Of a stretch of DNA of 64,000 nucleotides, positions 44,078-52,100 are shown in pieces. This DNA comes from Bacillota bacterium (GTDB lineage Bacteria > Bacillota > Clostridia > Acetivibrionales > DSM-2933). Numbering within the stretch: the stretch's first letter is position 1; each line of letters opens with the position of its first letter. The notes below the pieces were generated by a model that saw nothing but the letters and a program-made list of their open reading frames with translations, made no database searches and was not told the DNA's origin. A program made the translations under genes and the position numbers. The DNA is taken from assembly GCA_023430975.1 (NCBI GenBank), contig JAEYYB010000116.1:62001-126000 (forward strand), written 5' to 3'.

Positions 44078-44272
44078 ATGGGTATTGATTTAATTTTCAG
44101 AATAGCTGCAATTGGTATTTTAGTCTCGGTATTAAATGCGGTATTAAATAAATCTGGAAGGGAAGAGCAGGCTATGATGACAACATTGGCAGGGCTTATT
44201 GTGGTATTGCTGATGATTGTAAAAGAAATAGCAGGACTCTTTGATACAGTTAAGACGATCTTTAATTTTTAG
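44078..44272 (+). CDS. spoIIIAC: stage III sporulation protein SpoIIIAC
   Basis: 64 residues, two membrane helices, with the family motif LNKSGREEQAMM between them. Normal length. A component of the mother-cell membrane part of the SpoIIIA channel. AGGAAGGAG precedes the ATG. It is separated from spoIIIAB by the composite repeat instead of following directly. Confidence 0.93.
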   Translation: MGIDLIFRIAAIGILVSVLNAVLNKSGREEQAMMTTLAGLIVVLLMIVKEIAGLFDTVKTIFNF

Positions 44273-44320
44273 AACCAATAGAAATCTATAAATACATATG
44301 TTAAAAGGTTGATGACATAG

Positions 44321-44707
44321 ATGGAGATAATACAGATTGTTGGGTTGGGAATAATTGCTACAGTGTTTGTTGTTTTGTTAAAGTCTCTAAAGCCTGAGAT
44401 TGCAATGCTTATAAGCATAATAACAGGAGTAGCCATATTTATCGTTGTTGCAGGAAAACTTTCAAGTATAGTTGAAATTCTAAATAACATTGCCGGTAAG
44501 GCAGGGGTTGATATGGCCTACTTATCGACACTGCTTAAAATTATCGGTATTGCCTATATAGTTGAATTTGGTGCTGAAATTTGCAAGGATGCAGGTGAAA
44601 GTGCAATTGCTTCAAAAATAGAGTTGGCAGGCAAGGTGGCCATAATATTTCTTGCTGTGCCCATTATTACAGCATTACTGGATCTCATAATAAAAGTTAT
44701 GCCTTGA
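44321..44707 (+). CDS. spoIIIAD: stage III sporulation protein SpoIIIAD
   Basis: 128 residues with four membrane helices and the signature LKIIGIAYIVEFGAEICKDAG near residue 87-107. Normal length. Belongs to the SpoIIIA channel with the genes before it. The following gene is not spoIIIAE but an unrelated radical SAM protein 56 bases on, so the operon ends early here. Confidence 0.93.
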   Translation: MEIIQIVGLGIIATVFVVLLKSLKPEIAMLISIITGVAIFIVVAGKLSSIVEILNNIAGKAGVDMAYLSTLLKIIGIAYIVEFGAEICKDAGESAIASKIELAGKVAIIFLAVPIITALLDLIIKVMP

Positions 44708-44763
44708 AAATACATACCAATACTGCTATAATTACCTGACAAAATATTTATTGAGGTATTGGT

Positions 44764-46512
44764 ATGAAGACTTTGATTGTAGCGATTAATTCAAAATTTA
44801 TCCATTCTTCCCTTGCTGTACATTATTTAAAATCTGTATGCGATGGACAGTCAGGGGATGTAAAGGTACTTGAATATACAATAAACGATCAAAAAAATCA
44901 GGTTTTGGCATCTATCTATAGTGAAAATGCCCAGGTTGTGGCATTTTCATGCTATATATGGAATTATGAATACATCAAAGATATTGTTACCGACTTAAAG
45001 GCACTTATGCCTCAAATAAAAATAATCCTTGGCGGCCCTGAAGTATCATATAGTCCGGCAGAAGCCATGAATGAGATTGATGGAGTTGATTACATAATTG
45101 CCGGTGAGGGGGAAGAGGTATTACCACTACTTCTTAAGAATATTTACCATGCAAAAAAGAATGAAGAATTCACAGATATCAAAGGACTAGCCTTCCGAAA
45201 ATATGGGAAGGTCTTTTTTGATAACAGCTACAATTTGGTATCTGATCTGGACAGTATTCCATCCCCGTACTCTGATGAGATGATAAATAATTTGGGACCA
45301 AACAGGATTTTGTATTATGAGTCTTCAAGGGGATGTCCTTTTTCATGTTCATATTGTATTTCATCAACATTTGAGGGTGTTCGCTATTTCAATATGGACA
45401 GGGTTAGAGGTGACATACTTAAGTTTGTTGACAGGAAGGTAAGACAGGTAAAGTTTGTTGACAGGACTTTTAATTGCAATAATAAAAGGGCTTATGAAGT
45501 ACTTGAATTTGTAATACAAAATGCAGGTGATACCAATTTCCATTTTGAAGTTGCCGGCGATTTATTTGATGAAAAAATGCTAAACCTCCTAAAAAATGCA
45601 CCAAAGGGATTAATTCAATTTGAGATTGGCATTCAGACGGTTAATCTTCAAAGCCTTGAGTCTATTTCAAGGAAAACCAATCTAAATAAGCTTTTTGATA
45701 ATGTTAAGAAACTAATAGATTTAGGAAATATTCATATACATGTGGATCTTATTGCAGGCCTTCCAATGGAAGATTACGATTCTTTTAAAAATTCCTTTAA
45801 TAGTGTATATAAACTTAGGCCGCATCAGCTGCAGCTGGGGTTTCTCAAGCTTTTGAAGGGCTCAAGGATAAGAAACGAAGCAGGAGCCTTCCAATATGTT
45901 TATAAGAAAAGGGCACCCTATGAGATTTTAAGCAGCGTGTTTTTAAGCTATGATGAAATAATTAGATTGAAGGAAATTGAAGAACTCGTAGAAAGGTACT
46001 ATAATTCCGGCAAATTCCAAAGGACTCTGGAGTATTTGATGAATGAATCAATAAAAACTCCTTTTGAATTTTTCGCAAACCTTTCTTCGTACTGGAAGGC
46101 AAATGGCTTATATGACAGGTCAATTTCCAGCAGGGAGCTGTATACCATACTTATAAATTATTTAAGAGAAACTGCAAGTGTTGATATACATAAGGCAAAT
46201 GAGCTTATGAAATTTGATTTTTTATCTACCGAGAGTACAAACAATTTACCAAAGGAAATAAGCCGTTGCTGCAGTGGAATAAATAATGACCGAATATTTG
46301 CGTTTTTAAAAAATGAGGAGAATATCAAAAAGTATTTGCCTCATTTAGAAGGTATGCTGCCTAAAAATATATTTAAACACATCCATGTGGAGCTGTTCTT
46401 GTATGATATAACAAAAAAGGAATTATCGCCTGACAAAACTGCAATTCTATACGATTATAATCTTAGAGATAAGGTTACCAACCTTTTTTTATACCATAAA
46501 ATTTACATTTAA
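44764..46512 (+). CDS. B12-binding radical SAM protein with DUF4080 C-terminus
   Basis: 582 residues. N-terminal B12-binding-type Rossmann domain (about 1-140, with ILGGPEVSYSP), radical SAM domain with CPFSCSYC as the iron-sulfur cluster ligands near residue 195, followed by QVKFVDRTFNCN and HVDLIAGLPMEDYDSF, and a DUF4080-like C-terminal region. The family uses S-adenosylmethionine and possibly cobalamin to carry out radical chemistry; the substrate is unknown. It stands where spoIIIAE would be expected. An ATTGAGGTATTGGT stretch precedes the ATG. Confidence 0.85.
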   Translation: MKTLIVAINSKFIHSSLAVHYLKSVCDGQSGDVKVLEYTINDQKNQVLASIYSENAQVVAFSCYIWNYEYIKDIVTDLKALMPQIKIILGGPEVSYSPAEAMNEIDGVDYIIAGEGEEVLPLLLKNIYHAKKNEEFTDIKGLAFRKYGKVFFDNSYNLVSDLDSIPSPYSDEMINNLGPNRILYYESSRGCPFSCSYCISSTFEGVRYFNMDRVRGDILKFVDRKVRQVKFVDRTFNCNNKRAYEVLEFVIQNAGDTNFHFEVAGDLFDEKMLNLLKNAPKGLIQFEIGIQTVNLQSLESISRKTNLNKLFDNVKKLIDLGNIHIHVDLIAGLPMEDYDSFKNSFNSVYKLRPHQLQLGFLKLLKGSRIRNEAGAFQYVYKKRAPYEILSSVFLSYDEIIRLKEIEELVERYYNSGKFQRTLEYLMNESIKTPFEFFANLSSYWKANGLYDRSISSRELYTILINYLRETASVDIHKANELMKFDFLSTESTNNLPKEISRCCSGINNDRIFAFLKNEENIKKYLPHLEGMLPKNIFKHIHVELFLYDITKKELSPDKTAILYDYNLRDKVTNLFLYHKIYI

Positions 46513-46593
46513 TTTTGTAATTTTAGCTGTATTTATCATTTTTATGTAAATAATTCTATTGTTATTTCCGATAAATTTACTAATAAGAGTAAA

Positions 46594-46698
46594 TTAAGGC
46601 ATGAATGAAATATTACTTACCGTTTTGAGCGTGTGTTCACGAGTTAAGTTAACACGAAAGCGAAAATATACGGTAAGTTATATGTTCAACATGCCTAA
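46594..46698. repeat. R2 palindromic repeat
   Basis: A clean full copy: TTAAGGCATGAATGAAATAT at the left, CATGCCTAA at the right, and inner arms ACTTACCG / CGGTAAGT. Downstream, near 46770-46796, a worn R3-like half (GTTACAAAACATAT) precedes the next gene. Confidence 0.85.
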
Positions 46699-46828
46699 AC
46701 TATAAATAATACATAGACATTCACCTTTATTTTATAAAGCTTATAATTTCATGCTCTGTTAAAATGATAAATATATGTGTTTGTTACAAAACATATAAGT
46801 GGTTAAATACTAAGGAGGCGAGCTGCTA

Positions 46829-48730
46829 ATGGATTCTGTTGTATTTGCTATTGAAGAAAATTGTACAGGCTGTAACAAGTGCATTCATGCATGTCCGGTT
46901 AAAAGTGCCAATATATCATTTTTGAAGGGTGGAGAAAGCAAGACCTTGATTAACAAGGAAAACTGTATTTCATGCGGCAAATGTATTGAGGTTTGTGATC
47001 ATAATGCAAGAGGCTTTAATGATGATATAGATAAAATTGTGAGTGACCTAAAGAGCGGCCAAAAGATATCCATTATTGCAGCACCGGCTTTAAAAACAAA
47101 TTTTAGAGATTATAAAAAGATATTGGGCTTTTTAAAATCTTTAGGTGTTAATGAAATCTATGATGTTTCATTAGGTGCGGATATAACTACATGGGCTTAC
47201 TTAAAAGCAATTAAGGATAAAAAGCTTAGCACTATTATAGCACAACCATGTCCATCAATAGTGAATTATATACAAAAATATCACAAGGATGTTATGGTGA
47301 ATTTAGCACCTGTGCACAGCCCTGCAATGTGTACTGCAATTTATATTAAGAAGTATCTGAATGTAACTGATAAACTTTGTTTCCTATCTCCGTGTATAGC
47401 AAAAAAGACTGAATTCGAGGATGATAATACTTCTAGCTATGTTGAATATAATCTGACATTTAAGAAATTAATGAATTACATAGAAAAGGAAAAAATAGAC
47501 TTAAGTTCATTCAAGGATTCGGATTTTCAAATAACGGCTTATTCTCTTGGTGATATATATAGTGTACCGGGTGGCTTGAAAGAAAATATATATCACTATA
47601 ATAAAGATGCCTGGGTTAAACAAATTGAGGGTACCGAAAGTGCATACAGCTATCTTGATGAGTATGCAAAGCGTTATAGAAACAAGGAATCATTGCCACT
47701 TGTGGTAGATATATTAAGTTGTGCACATGGCTGCAATTATGGCTCCGGAACATGCAAAAATAATGATATAACTGATGTGGATGAAGTTACCAATAGCCTC
47801 AGGATTAAATCAAGGGGCAAATTGCATAGTAATCCATTAAAGCTTATAAAGCATTTTGATAAAAAACTTAAAATTGAAGATTTCGAAAGAATCTATTCTT
47901 CTCAGTATGCCAAGCAATATATTATGCCGACAGAGAAAGAAGTTGATGATGTATTTATCAGTATGGGGAAGTATGATCAGGAATCCCGACTGAGAAACTG
48001 CAATGCATGTGGATATGGTTACTGTTATGATATGGCTGTAGTTGTTTTTAATAATGATAACCATGTTGAAAATTGTATTGATTACAATCTGAAAAAGTCA
48101 GCTGAAAGGGATGCCATAGAGGCTCAAAAGGCTGAGATTACCAATAACATGGAAAAGATAAGGGTATTAGGAGAAGAGAAGAATAAACGATTTTTACTTC
48201 TAAAGAGCAGAGTGGAGCAAATAACAAAATCTCTGGATGAAGTTGCTGCAGGAAGCATGGAAAATTCTAAAAGCATTACAAATATAAGTAACGATATATC
48301 GGCACTTCTGGATATGTCAACCAATCTGAGAACACAATTGAACGTTATGGAAGAAAGTGTACGAAAGTTTAGCAGTGTTACAGATGAGATTGTCAGTATA
48401 TCGGACCAGACCAATTTATTGGCATTAAATGCATCTATTGAAGCGGCCAGGGTTGGTGAAGCAGGAAAAGGGTTTATGGTGGTTGCTGAGGAGGTTAAAA
48501 AGCTTGCAGAGCAGTCTAGAAGATCTGCTGAATCAACTGATAAGGATGAGAAAGTGATATTTGAGATGATTGAGCAGATAAAAAAGATCACTGGTGAGTT
48601 GGAGTCCAATGTTTCAAATGTTAATGGAGACATACAGAATATTACGGCTACAGTTCAGGAGATAACTGCAAAAAACCAGGAGACGTTATCAGCAGCACAA
48701 TTGATGTTGGAGGAACAAACTGTTGAGTAA
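46829..48730 (+). CDS. H-cluster (FeFe-hydrogenase-like) sensor fused to a chemoreceptor signalling domain
   Basis: 633 residues, no membrane helix. Parts: two [4Fe-4S] ferredoxin motifs (Cys12-22 and Cys46-56 regions); an [FeFe]-hydrogenase large-subunit domain (about 80-345); a Fes-type cluster motif (Cys391, Cys394, Cys399, Cys416); a coiled coil; and a methyl-accepting chemotaxis signalling domain (about 480-633) with SIEAARVGEAGKGF. The four H-cluster cysteines appear conserved: Cys141 (QPCPS), Cys189 (SPCIAKK), Cys298 and Cys302 (SCAHGC). The catalytic proton-shuttle Cys of TSCCP is Pro140 here, so it is probably a sensor and not a hydrogen-producing enzyme. It likely feeds the CheA/CheY system from the cytoplasm in response to H2, CO or redox state. 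Family analogues with H-cluster plus signalling domains are known in Clostridia. AAGGAGG precedes the ATG. Confidence 0.85.
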   Translation: MDSVVFAIEENCTGCNKCIHACPVKSANISFLKGGESKTLINKENCISCGKCIEVCDHNARGFNDDIDKIVSDLKSGQKISIIAAPALKTNFRDYKKILGFLKSLGVNEIYDVSLGADITTWAYLKAIKDKKLSTIIAQPCPSIVNYIQKYHKDVMVNLAPVHSPAMCTAIYIKKYLNVTDKLCFLSPCIAKKTEFEDDNTSSYVEYNLTFKKLMNYIEKEKIDLSSFKDSDFQITAYSLGDIYSVPGGLKENIYHYNKDAWVKQIEGTESAYSYLDEYAKRYRNKESLPLVVDILSCAHGCNYGSGTCKNNDITDVDEVTNSLRIKSRGKLHSNPLKLIKHFDKKLKIEDFERIYSSQYAKQYIMPTEKEVDDVFISMGKYDQESRLRNCNACGYGYCYDMAVVVFNNDNHVENCIDYNLKKSAERDAIEAQKAEITNNMEKIRVLGEEKNKRFLLLKSRVEQITKSLDEVAAGSMENSKSITNISNDISALLDMSTNLRTQLNVMEESVRKFSSVTDEIVSISDQTNLLALNASIEAARVGEAGKGFMVVAEEVKKLAEQSRRSAESTDKDEKVIFEMIEQIKKITGELESNVSNVNGDIQNITATVQEITAKNQETLSAAQLMLEEQTVE

Positions 48731-48732
48731 AT

Positions 48733-48837
48733 TTAGGCATGCCCCAAATATAACTTTCCGTATAATTTGGCTTTCTAAGTTAACTTAACTCGTGAACACT
48801 TGCTCAAAACGGTAAGTAATATTTCATTCATGCCTTA
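48733..48837. repeat. R2 palindromic repeat (opposite orientation)
   Basis: Starts TTAGGCATG and ends CATTCATGCCTTAG. Inner arms ACTTTCCG and CGGTAAGT. Orientation is opposite to the copies at 38.1, 46.6 and 56.9 kb. Confidence 0.85.
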
Positions 48838-48881
48838 GTAGCTATATTTAAATTGGTAAATATATTACATTTTTAATATAG

Positions 48882-49026
48882 ATATGTTGCGAAAAGGATT
48901 TTATATGATGAAATGCAGTTGAATCGTCTGCATTTGCATTATAAAAATGAATTTTTTGCAACATATGAATCAAGGAAAATGTTTTGCAATAATTAAAAAA
49001 TGTAAAATGATTATTGCAAAACATAT
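48882..49026. repeat. R3 double-hairpin repeat
   Basis: The first hairpin (48882-48965) has arms ATATGTTGC and GCAACATAT and an inner AAATGCAG/CTGCATTT. The second has ATGTTTTGCAATAAT and ATTATTGCAAAACAT. A near-identical copy is at 63034-63176. Confidence 0.85.
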
Positions 49027-49037
49027 AAATAATAATA

Positions 49038-49077
49038 AAGCTAACCCAATAAACAATTGGTTAGCTTATATTTTTTA
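49038..49077. terminator. bidirectional terminator between convergent genes
   Basis: AAGCTAACCcAAT pairs with ATTGGTTAGCTT, with one bulged C, and runs into ATATTTTTT. It lies between the H-cluster chemoreceptor gene and the nucleotidyltransferase gene. Confidence 0.75.
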
Positions 49078-49125
49078 ATTTGTTGCAAATAATGGTTTTA
49101 TATATAGTAGAATAGTCATTTAAAT

Positions 49126-49914
49126 CTAAATAAGCTGAAACCTTTCATTGCAGTTATTAACTATGTGAGCGACAAATTCTCTTGTCAACTTTTTTCTTTC
49201 ATTCTTTTTAGTGAAGAGTGATTTTTTTGCTGTGTCATACTGTATTCTGAGAGCTTCTTTTATCAGTGTATGGTATTTTTCATCAATATCCTGTATAACA
49301 AATTCTGCACTTTCCATTTTTGAAGCAACTGTCTTTTTTTCAAGCACATAAAATATTCGGCATAATGTGAGAACGATTAATGATATCCATCCATCAAGCA
49401 TTAGAAGCAGTGAACTGTTGCCTTTTTTAATCCAGTACTCGTTTAGCCTTTTACCAAGATCTTTTTTAATTTCATTCCAATCAATTTCATTAACAATTGT
49501 ACTAAAGTCCTCGCCATATATCTTTAACCCTTTCTCTTTTACCTGAAAGAGAGAGAAGGACTTTATTCCAACTACACCATGATATTTTCCAAATGCAAAA
49601 TATGGGCACTCCTTGGAATAGTTTTGGTTTTGTATATCCTGGATATTTATATATTCTCCTTCCAGTCTATCTGCATAGATGTTTGACGAGATTAAATCTT
49701 CATGGATAGCTTTTATTTTTTTAAATTCATCTTCCGATAAATCCCTTTTTAAAAAGGTCATAAAATCAATATCGCTTTTTTCATTATTAAAGTAACCAAG
49801 TGCCACAGAGCCATAAATATAAACTCCATGTACTATATCACCAAACTCATATGAAAGGGCTTGAACGTAAGATTGAAATAATTGCTGTAACTCCATAGGT
49901 AATGAATTATGCAT
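49126..49914 (-). CDS. aminoglycoside adenylyltransferase-like nucleotidyltransferase
   Basis: 262 residues. The Pol-beta-like nucleotidyltransferase motif is YGSVALGYFNNEKSDIDFM (Gly35-Ser36 and Asp48, Asp50), followed by a helical C-terminal domain of the type found in ANT(3'')/ANT(9) enzymes. Such enzymes attach AMP to streptomycin, spectinomycin or related drugs, but chromosomal homologues of unknown substrate are common, so resistance should not be assumed. Start: the ATG at 49914 has AAAGGAGGG 7 bases upstream; an in-frame ATG ten codons earlier lies ahead of it. The gene is on its own on the minus strand. Its leader contains a hairpin and a 13-base tandem repeat that may act in regulation. 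Confidence 0.8.
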   Translation of the reverse strand: MHNSLPMELQQLFQSYVQALSYEFGDIVHGVYIYGSVALGYFNNEKSDIDFMTFLKRDLSEDEFKKIKAIHEDLISSNIYADRLEGEYINIQDIQNQNYSKECPYFAFGKYHGVVGIKSFSLFQVKEKGLKIYGEDFSTIVNEIDWNEIKKDLGKRLNEYWIKKGNSSLLLMLDGWISLIVLTLCRIFYVLEKKTVASKMESAEFVIQDIDEKYHTLIKEALRIQYDTAKKSLFTKKNERKKLTREFVAHIVNNCNERFQLI

Positions 49915-50021
49915 TAAAATCCCTCCTTTTGAAAAGTCTATCAAGTGTAAGTAAATGTGTTGTTAAGTGTATTAATAAGCTCACATTTTGTGTATTTCAG
50001 ATTAAAAAGTTCAATAAAAAA

Positions 50022-50105
50022 ACAAAGCAAAAACACAAAGCAAAAACACAAAGCAAAAACACAAAACAAAAATATAAAACAAAAATATAAAACAAAAATA
50101 TAAAA
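50022..50105. repeat. 13-base tandem repeat, about 6.5 copies
   Basis: Three copies of ACAAAGCAAAAAC, one transitional ACAAAACAAAAAT and two of ATAAAACAAAAAT, then a partial copy. The drift along the array looks like stepwise duplication. Confidence 0.85.
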
Positions 50106-50131
50106 CGCGGCTCAATAACTTGACCCGCGTT
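50104..50131 (-). promoter_or_regulatory. attenuator-like hairpin upstream of the nucleotidyltransferase gene
   Basis: AACGCGG pairs with CCGCGTT, and TCAA with TTGA inside. Read on the minus strand, the hairpin is followed by TTTTATATTTTTG, as in an intrinsic terminator. There is no gene upstream on that strand, so it would lie in the leader of the nucleotidyltransferase messenger. Confidence 0.45.
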
Positions 50132-50189
50132 GTCAATCAATTTCATCATTTAATTACTTAAATTATAGCAGATAATAGCCATTTAATCA

Positions 50190-50272
50190 ATATTAAAAAG
50201 CATAAATGATTTTAATTATGTTGAACCGTTCGTTATTTGCTACGCCTAATGTAAGATTATTGACACTTTTAT
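50190..50272. repeat. shortened R1 repeat
   Basis: The right part ATTTTAATTATGTTGAACCG onward matches the 3' part of the nested copy at 4564-4763, including the junction between inner and outer elements. The left half is mostly lost. Confidence 0.65.
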
Positions 50273-50294
50273 CATACTTATTGATATAATACTT

Positions 50295-50395
50295 ATATTA
50301 AAAGTGATAAATCTATTACATTTGTCTGTCGCAAATCCCGTTGAACCGTTCGTTATTTGCTCCGCCAAATGTAAGAATATTAACACTTTTAATAT
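50295..50395. repeat. R1 palindromic repeat
   Basis: Complete copy: ATATTAAAAGTGATAAATCT at the left, GAATATTAACACTTTTAATAT at the right, core CGTTGAACCGTTCGTTATTT. Confidence 0.88.
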
Positions 50396-50451
50396 AGGAA
50401 TGACTAAAATATTAAATACTTGGTCAACATTACTCTTTTTTGAGGTGAATA

Positions 50452-51282
50452 ATGAAACTATACATTTCAGATATGGATGGAACCCTTCTAAACGGGGATA
50501 AGGAAATAAGCGGTTTTTCAAAGGATATTATAAACTCACTTATATCAAAGGGAGGCTATTTTTCCATTGCATCTGCAAGAACAGCGGCTACTGCACTAAA
50601 AATTTTAGAAGGGGTAAAGCTGAATGTTCCTATAGCGTTGATGAATGGAGTGGTTATATATAATACATCATCAAATGAATATGAAAAAGTAGAGGCATTA
50701 TGTGACAATACCACTGAAAAAATCGTTCAAATTCTTAGAACCTGTAAGATAGACGGATTTATGTATACAATATCGGAAAATAAGCTGAATACATATTTCG
50801 AAAAGTTGACTTCAAAAGTTTTGCAGGAGTTTGTTGATGAACGAATCAAGAAATACAATAAAACATTTGAAAAGGTAGAAAACCTTCTGAATAAAATAAA
50901 TGGAAAAGATAAAATCATCTATTTTACACTGTTGGATGAATATGACCCGCTTTTAAAAGTTCATGATCAACTAAAAGACTTGCCTGATATTGAGCTATCC
51001 CTTTATAGGGATGTATACTCTGAAAAGACGTATTTGCTGGAGATCTACAGTAGTAGTGCGTCAAAGTATAATGCAGTTGAGTATCTCAGGCAAAAATATG
51101 ACTTTAACGAAGTGGTAGGTTTTGGTGACAACTATAATGACATACCATTGTTAAAAGCCTGTAACCAGTTTTATGCTGTTGATAATGCAGTTGGAGAGCT
51201 TAAGGAACTGGCTACAGGTGTTATTGAAGACAATAATTCCGATGGGGTTGCAAAGTTTATAGCAAGCAGGGAAAATATATGA
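50452..51282 (+). CDS. Cof-type HAD-IIB sugar/nucleotide phosphatase
   Basis: 276 residues. Motif I ISDMDGTLL (nucleophile Asp7, Asp9), motif II SIASARTAA, a cap domain of type IIB (about 85-190), a conserved Lys in SASKYNAVEYL, and motif IV VGFGDNYNDIPLL. The family dephosphorylates sugar phosphates, flavin or pyridoxal phosphate in the cytoplasm; the substrate cannot be told. The ATG follows GAGGTGAATA. It ends 19 bases from the convergent transglutaminase gene. Confidence 0.9.
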   Translation: MKLYISDMDGTLLNGDKEISGFSKDIINSLISKGGYFSIASARTAATALKILEGVKLNVPIALMNGVVIYNTSSNEYEKVEALCDNTTEKIVQILRTCKIDGFMYTISENKLNTYFEKLTSKVLQEFVDERIKKYNKTFEKVENLLNKINGKDKIIYFTLLDEYDPLLKVHDQLKDLPDIELSLYRDVYSEKTYLLEIYSSSASKYNAVEYLRQKYDFNEVVGFGDNYNDIPLLKACNQFYAVDNAVGELKELATGVIEDNNSDGVAKFIASRENI

Positions 51283-51301
51283 TGTTTTTTTGTTAACAAT
51301 C

Positions 51302-52060
51302 TCATGCTAATTGTTCTGCCATATTTGCCAGGTGTTTGAAGTTAGGTCTTTTTGCAGAATCCATCAAATATGCTGATGTTGTTGAGCCAGGGACCCTGTT
51401 TTCATTGAGCCCTGTAATAAATTTATTCGCATTTCCTATTCCTATACCATGACCATAATACATTCCGTTACTAAGGTCAAAAACATTTTCACCCTGCCAT
51501 TCAGGTGTTAGCGGATTAACATCCGGGTTTTTAAAGTATCGTCCGTCTCCAGGAAGATAGTCGTAAACATTTGGATAATCCATTATTCCGATATCCCTGT
51601 CAAGGTGCTGCCAGTTCATGAGGTATATTTCAGGAAAAAGCCTGTTGAATGTACTCTCGGGTAGGGTATCCACAAGGGCTTTGTAATATACTATTACCAT
51701 GGCGGTGGAACACTCTGTTCCATATAGGGAGCTGTTTATATATATGTCTTTTATTGCATCTGACGGCTTTACATTTCCTTTTAATAGAAAACCGCCCTCG
51801 TTTGTTCTATGCCAATAATCGGGATTACACTGTGATTTTCTGAATACCATAAAGGAAAAATTGCTGTTATAAAGTGCTATAGCAGCTTTTATAATGCTGT
51901 TTCTCAAATTCAACTCAAAAACTAGTTGGTTCTCGGAAGCATACCTGTATGTATGATCGCTTGTTGACAATGTATTGACAATTAATTGTCCAATGGAGTT
52001 TAAATTGTACTTCTGAATTAGAACATCGGGGGCAATAATCTGGGAATTGATTTTTATCAT
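51302..52060 (-). CDS. tgl: spore coat protein-glutamine gamma-glutamyltransferase
   Basis: 252 residues, close to the 245 of Bacillus subtilis Tgl. It cross-links glutamine and lysine side chains of spore coat proteins. Shared blocks with Tgl: LMFELKLR-like LVFELNLRNSIIKAA, the catalytic Cys117 in YGTECSTAMVIVYY, the segment YFKNPDVNPLTPEWQGENV with the second catalytic residue Glu191, and GHGIGI. AAAGGTAAGTG precedes the ATG on the minus strand. It is upstream-adjacent to an unknown basic protein on the same strand, 40 bases away, which could share its sporulation promoter. Confidence 0.9.
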   Translation of the reverse strand: MIKINSQIIAPDVLIQKYNLNSIGQLIVNTLSTSDHTYRYASENQLVFELNLRNSIIKAAIALYNSNFSFMVFRKSQCNPDYWHRTNEGGFLLKGNVKPSDAIKDIYINSSLYGTECSTAMVIVYYKALVDTLPESTFNRLFPEIYLMNWQHLDRDIGIMDYPNVYDYLPGDGRYFKNPDVNPLTPEWQGENVFDLSNGMYYGHGIGIGNANKFITGLNENRVPGSTTSAYLMDSAKRPNFKHLANMAEQLA

Positions 52061-52100
52061 TCAAATCACTTACCTTTAATTATATTATAAAACTCTTGCT

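Larger units (their letters stand above)
49915..50451. other. divergent intergenic region with leader of the nucleotidyltransferase gene and R1 repeats
   Basis: 537 bases without a convincing gene. From left to right it holds a 13-base tandem repeat (50022-50105), a GC-rich hairpin (50104-50131), a shortened R1 (50190-50272) and a full R1 (50295-50395). Confidence 0.7.

Noticed and set aside
48124..48633. Minus-strand open frame of 169 codons opposite the chemoreceptor domain
   Set aside because: It is antisense to the conserved MCP signalling domain. No start signal and low-complexity Ser/Leu composition.
49902..50090. Plus-strand open frame of 62 codons rich in Lys/Gln/Thr
   Set aside because: It is produced by the 13-base tandem repeat and overlaps the start of the nucleotidyltransferase gene on the other strand.
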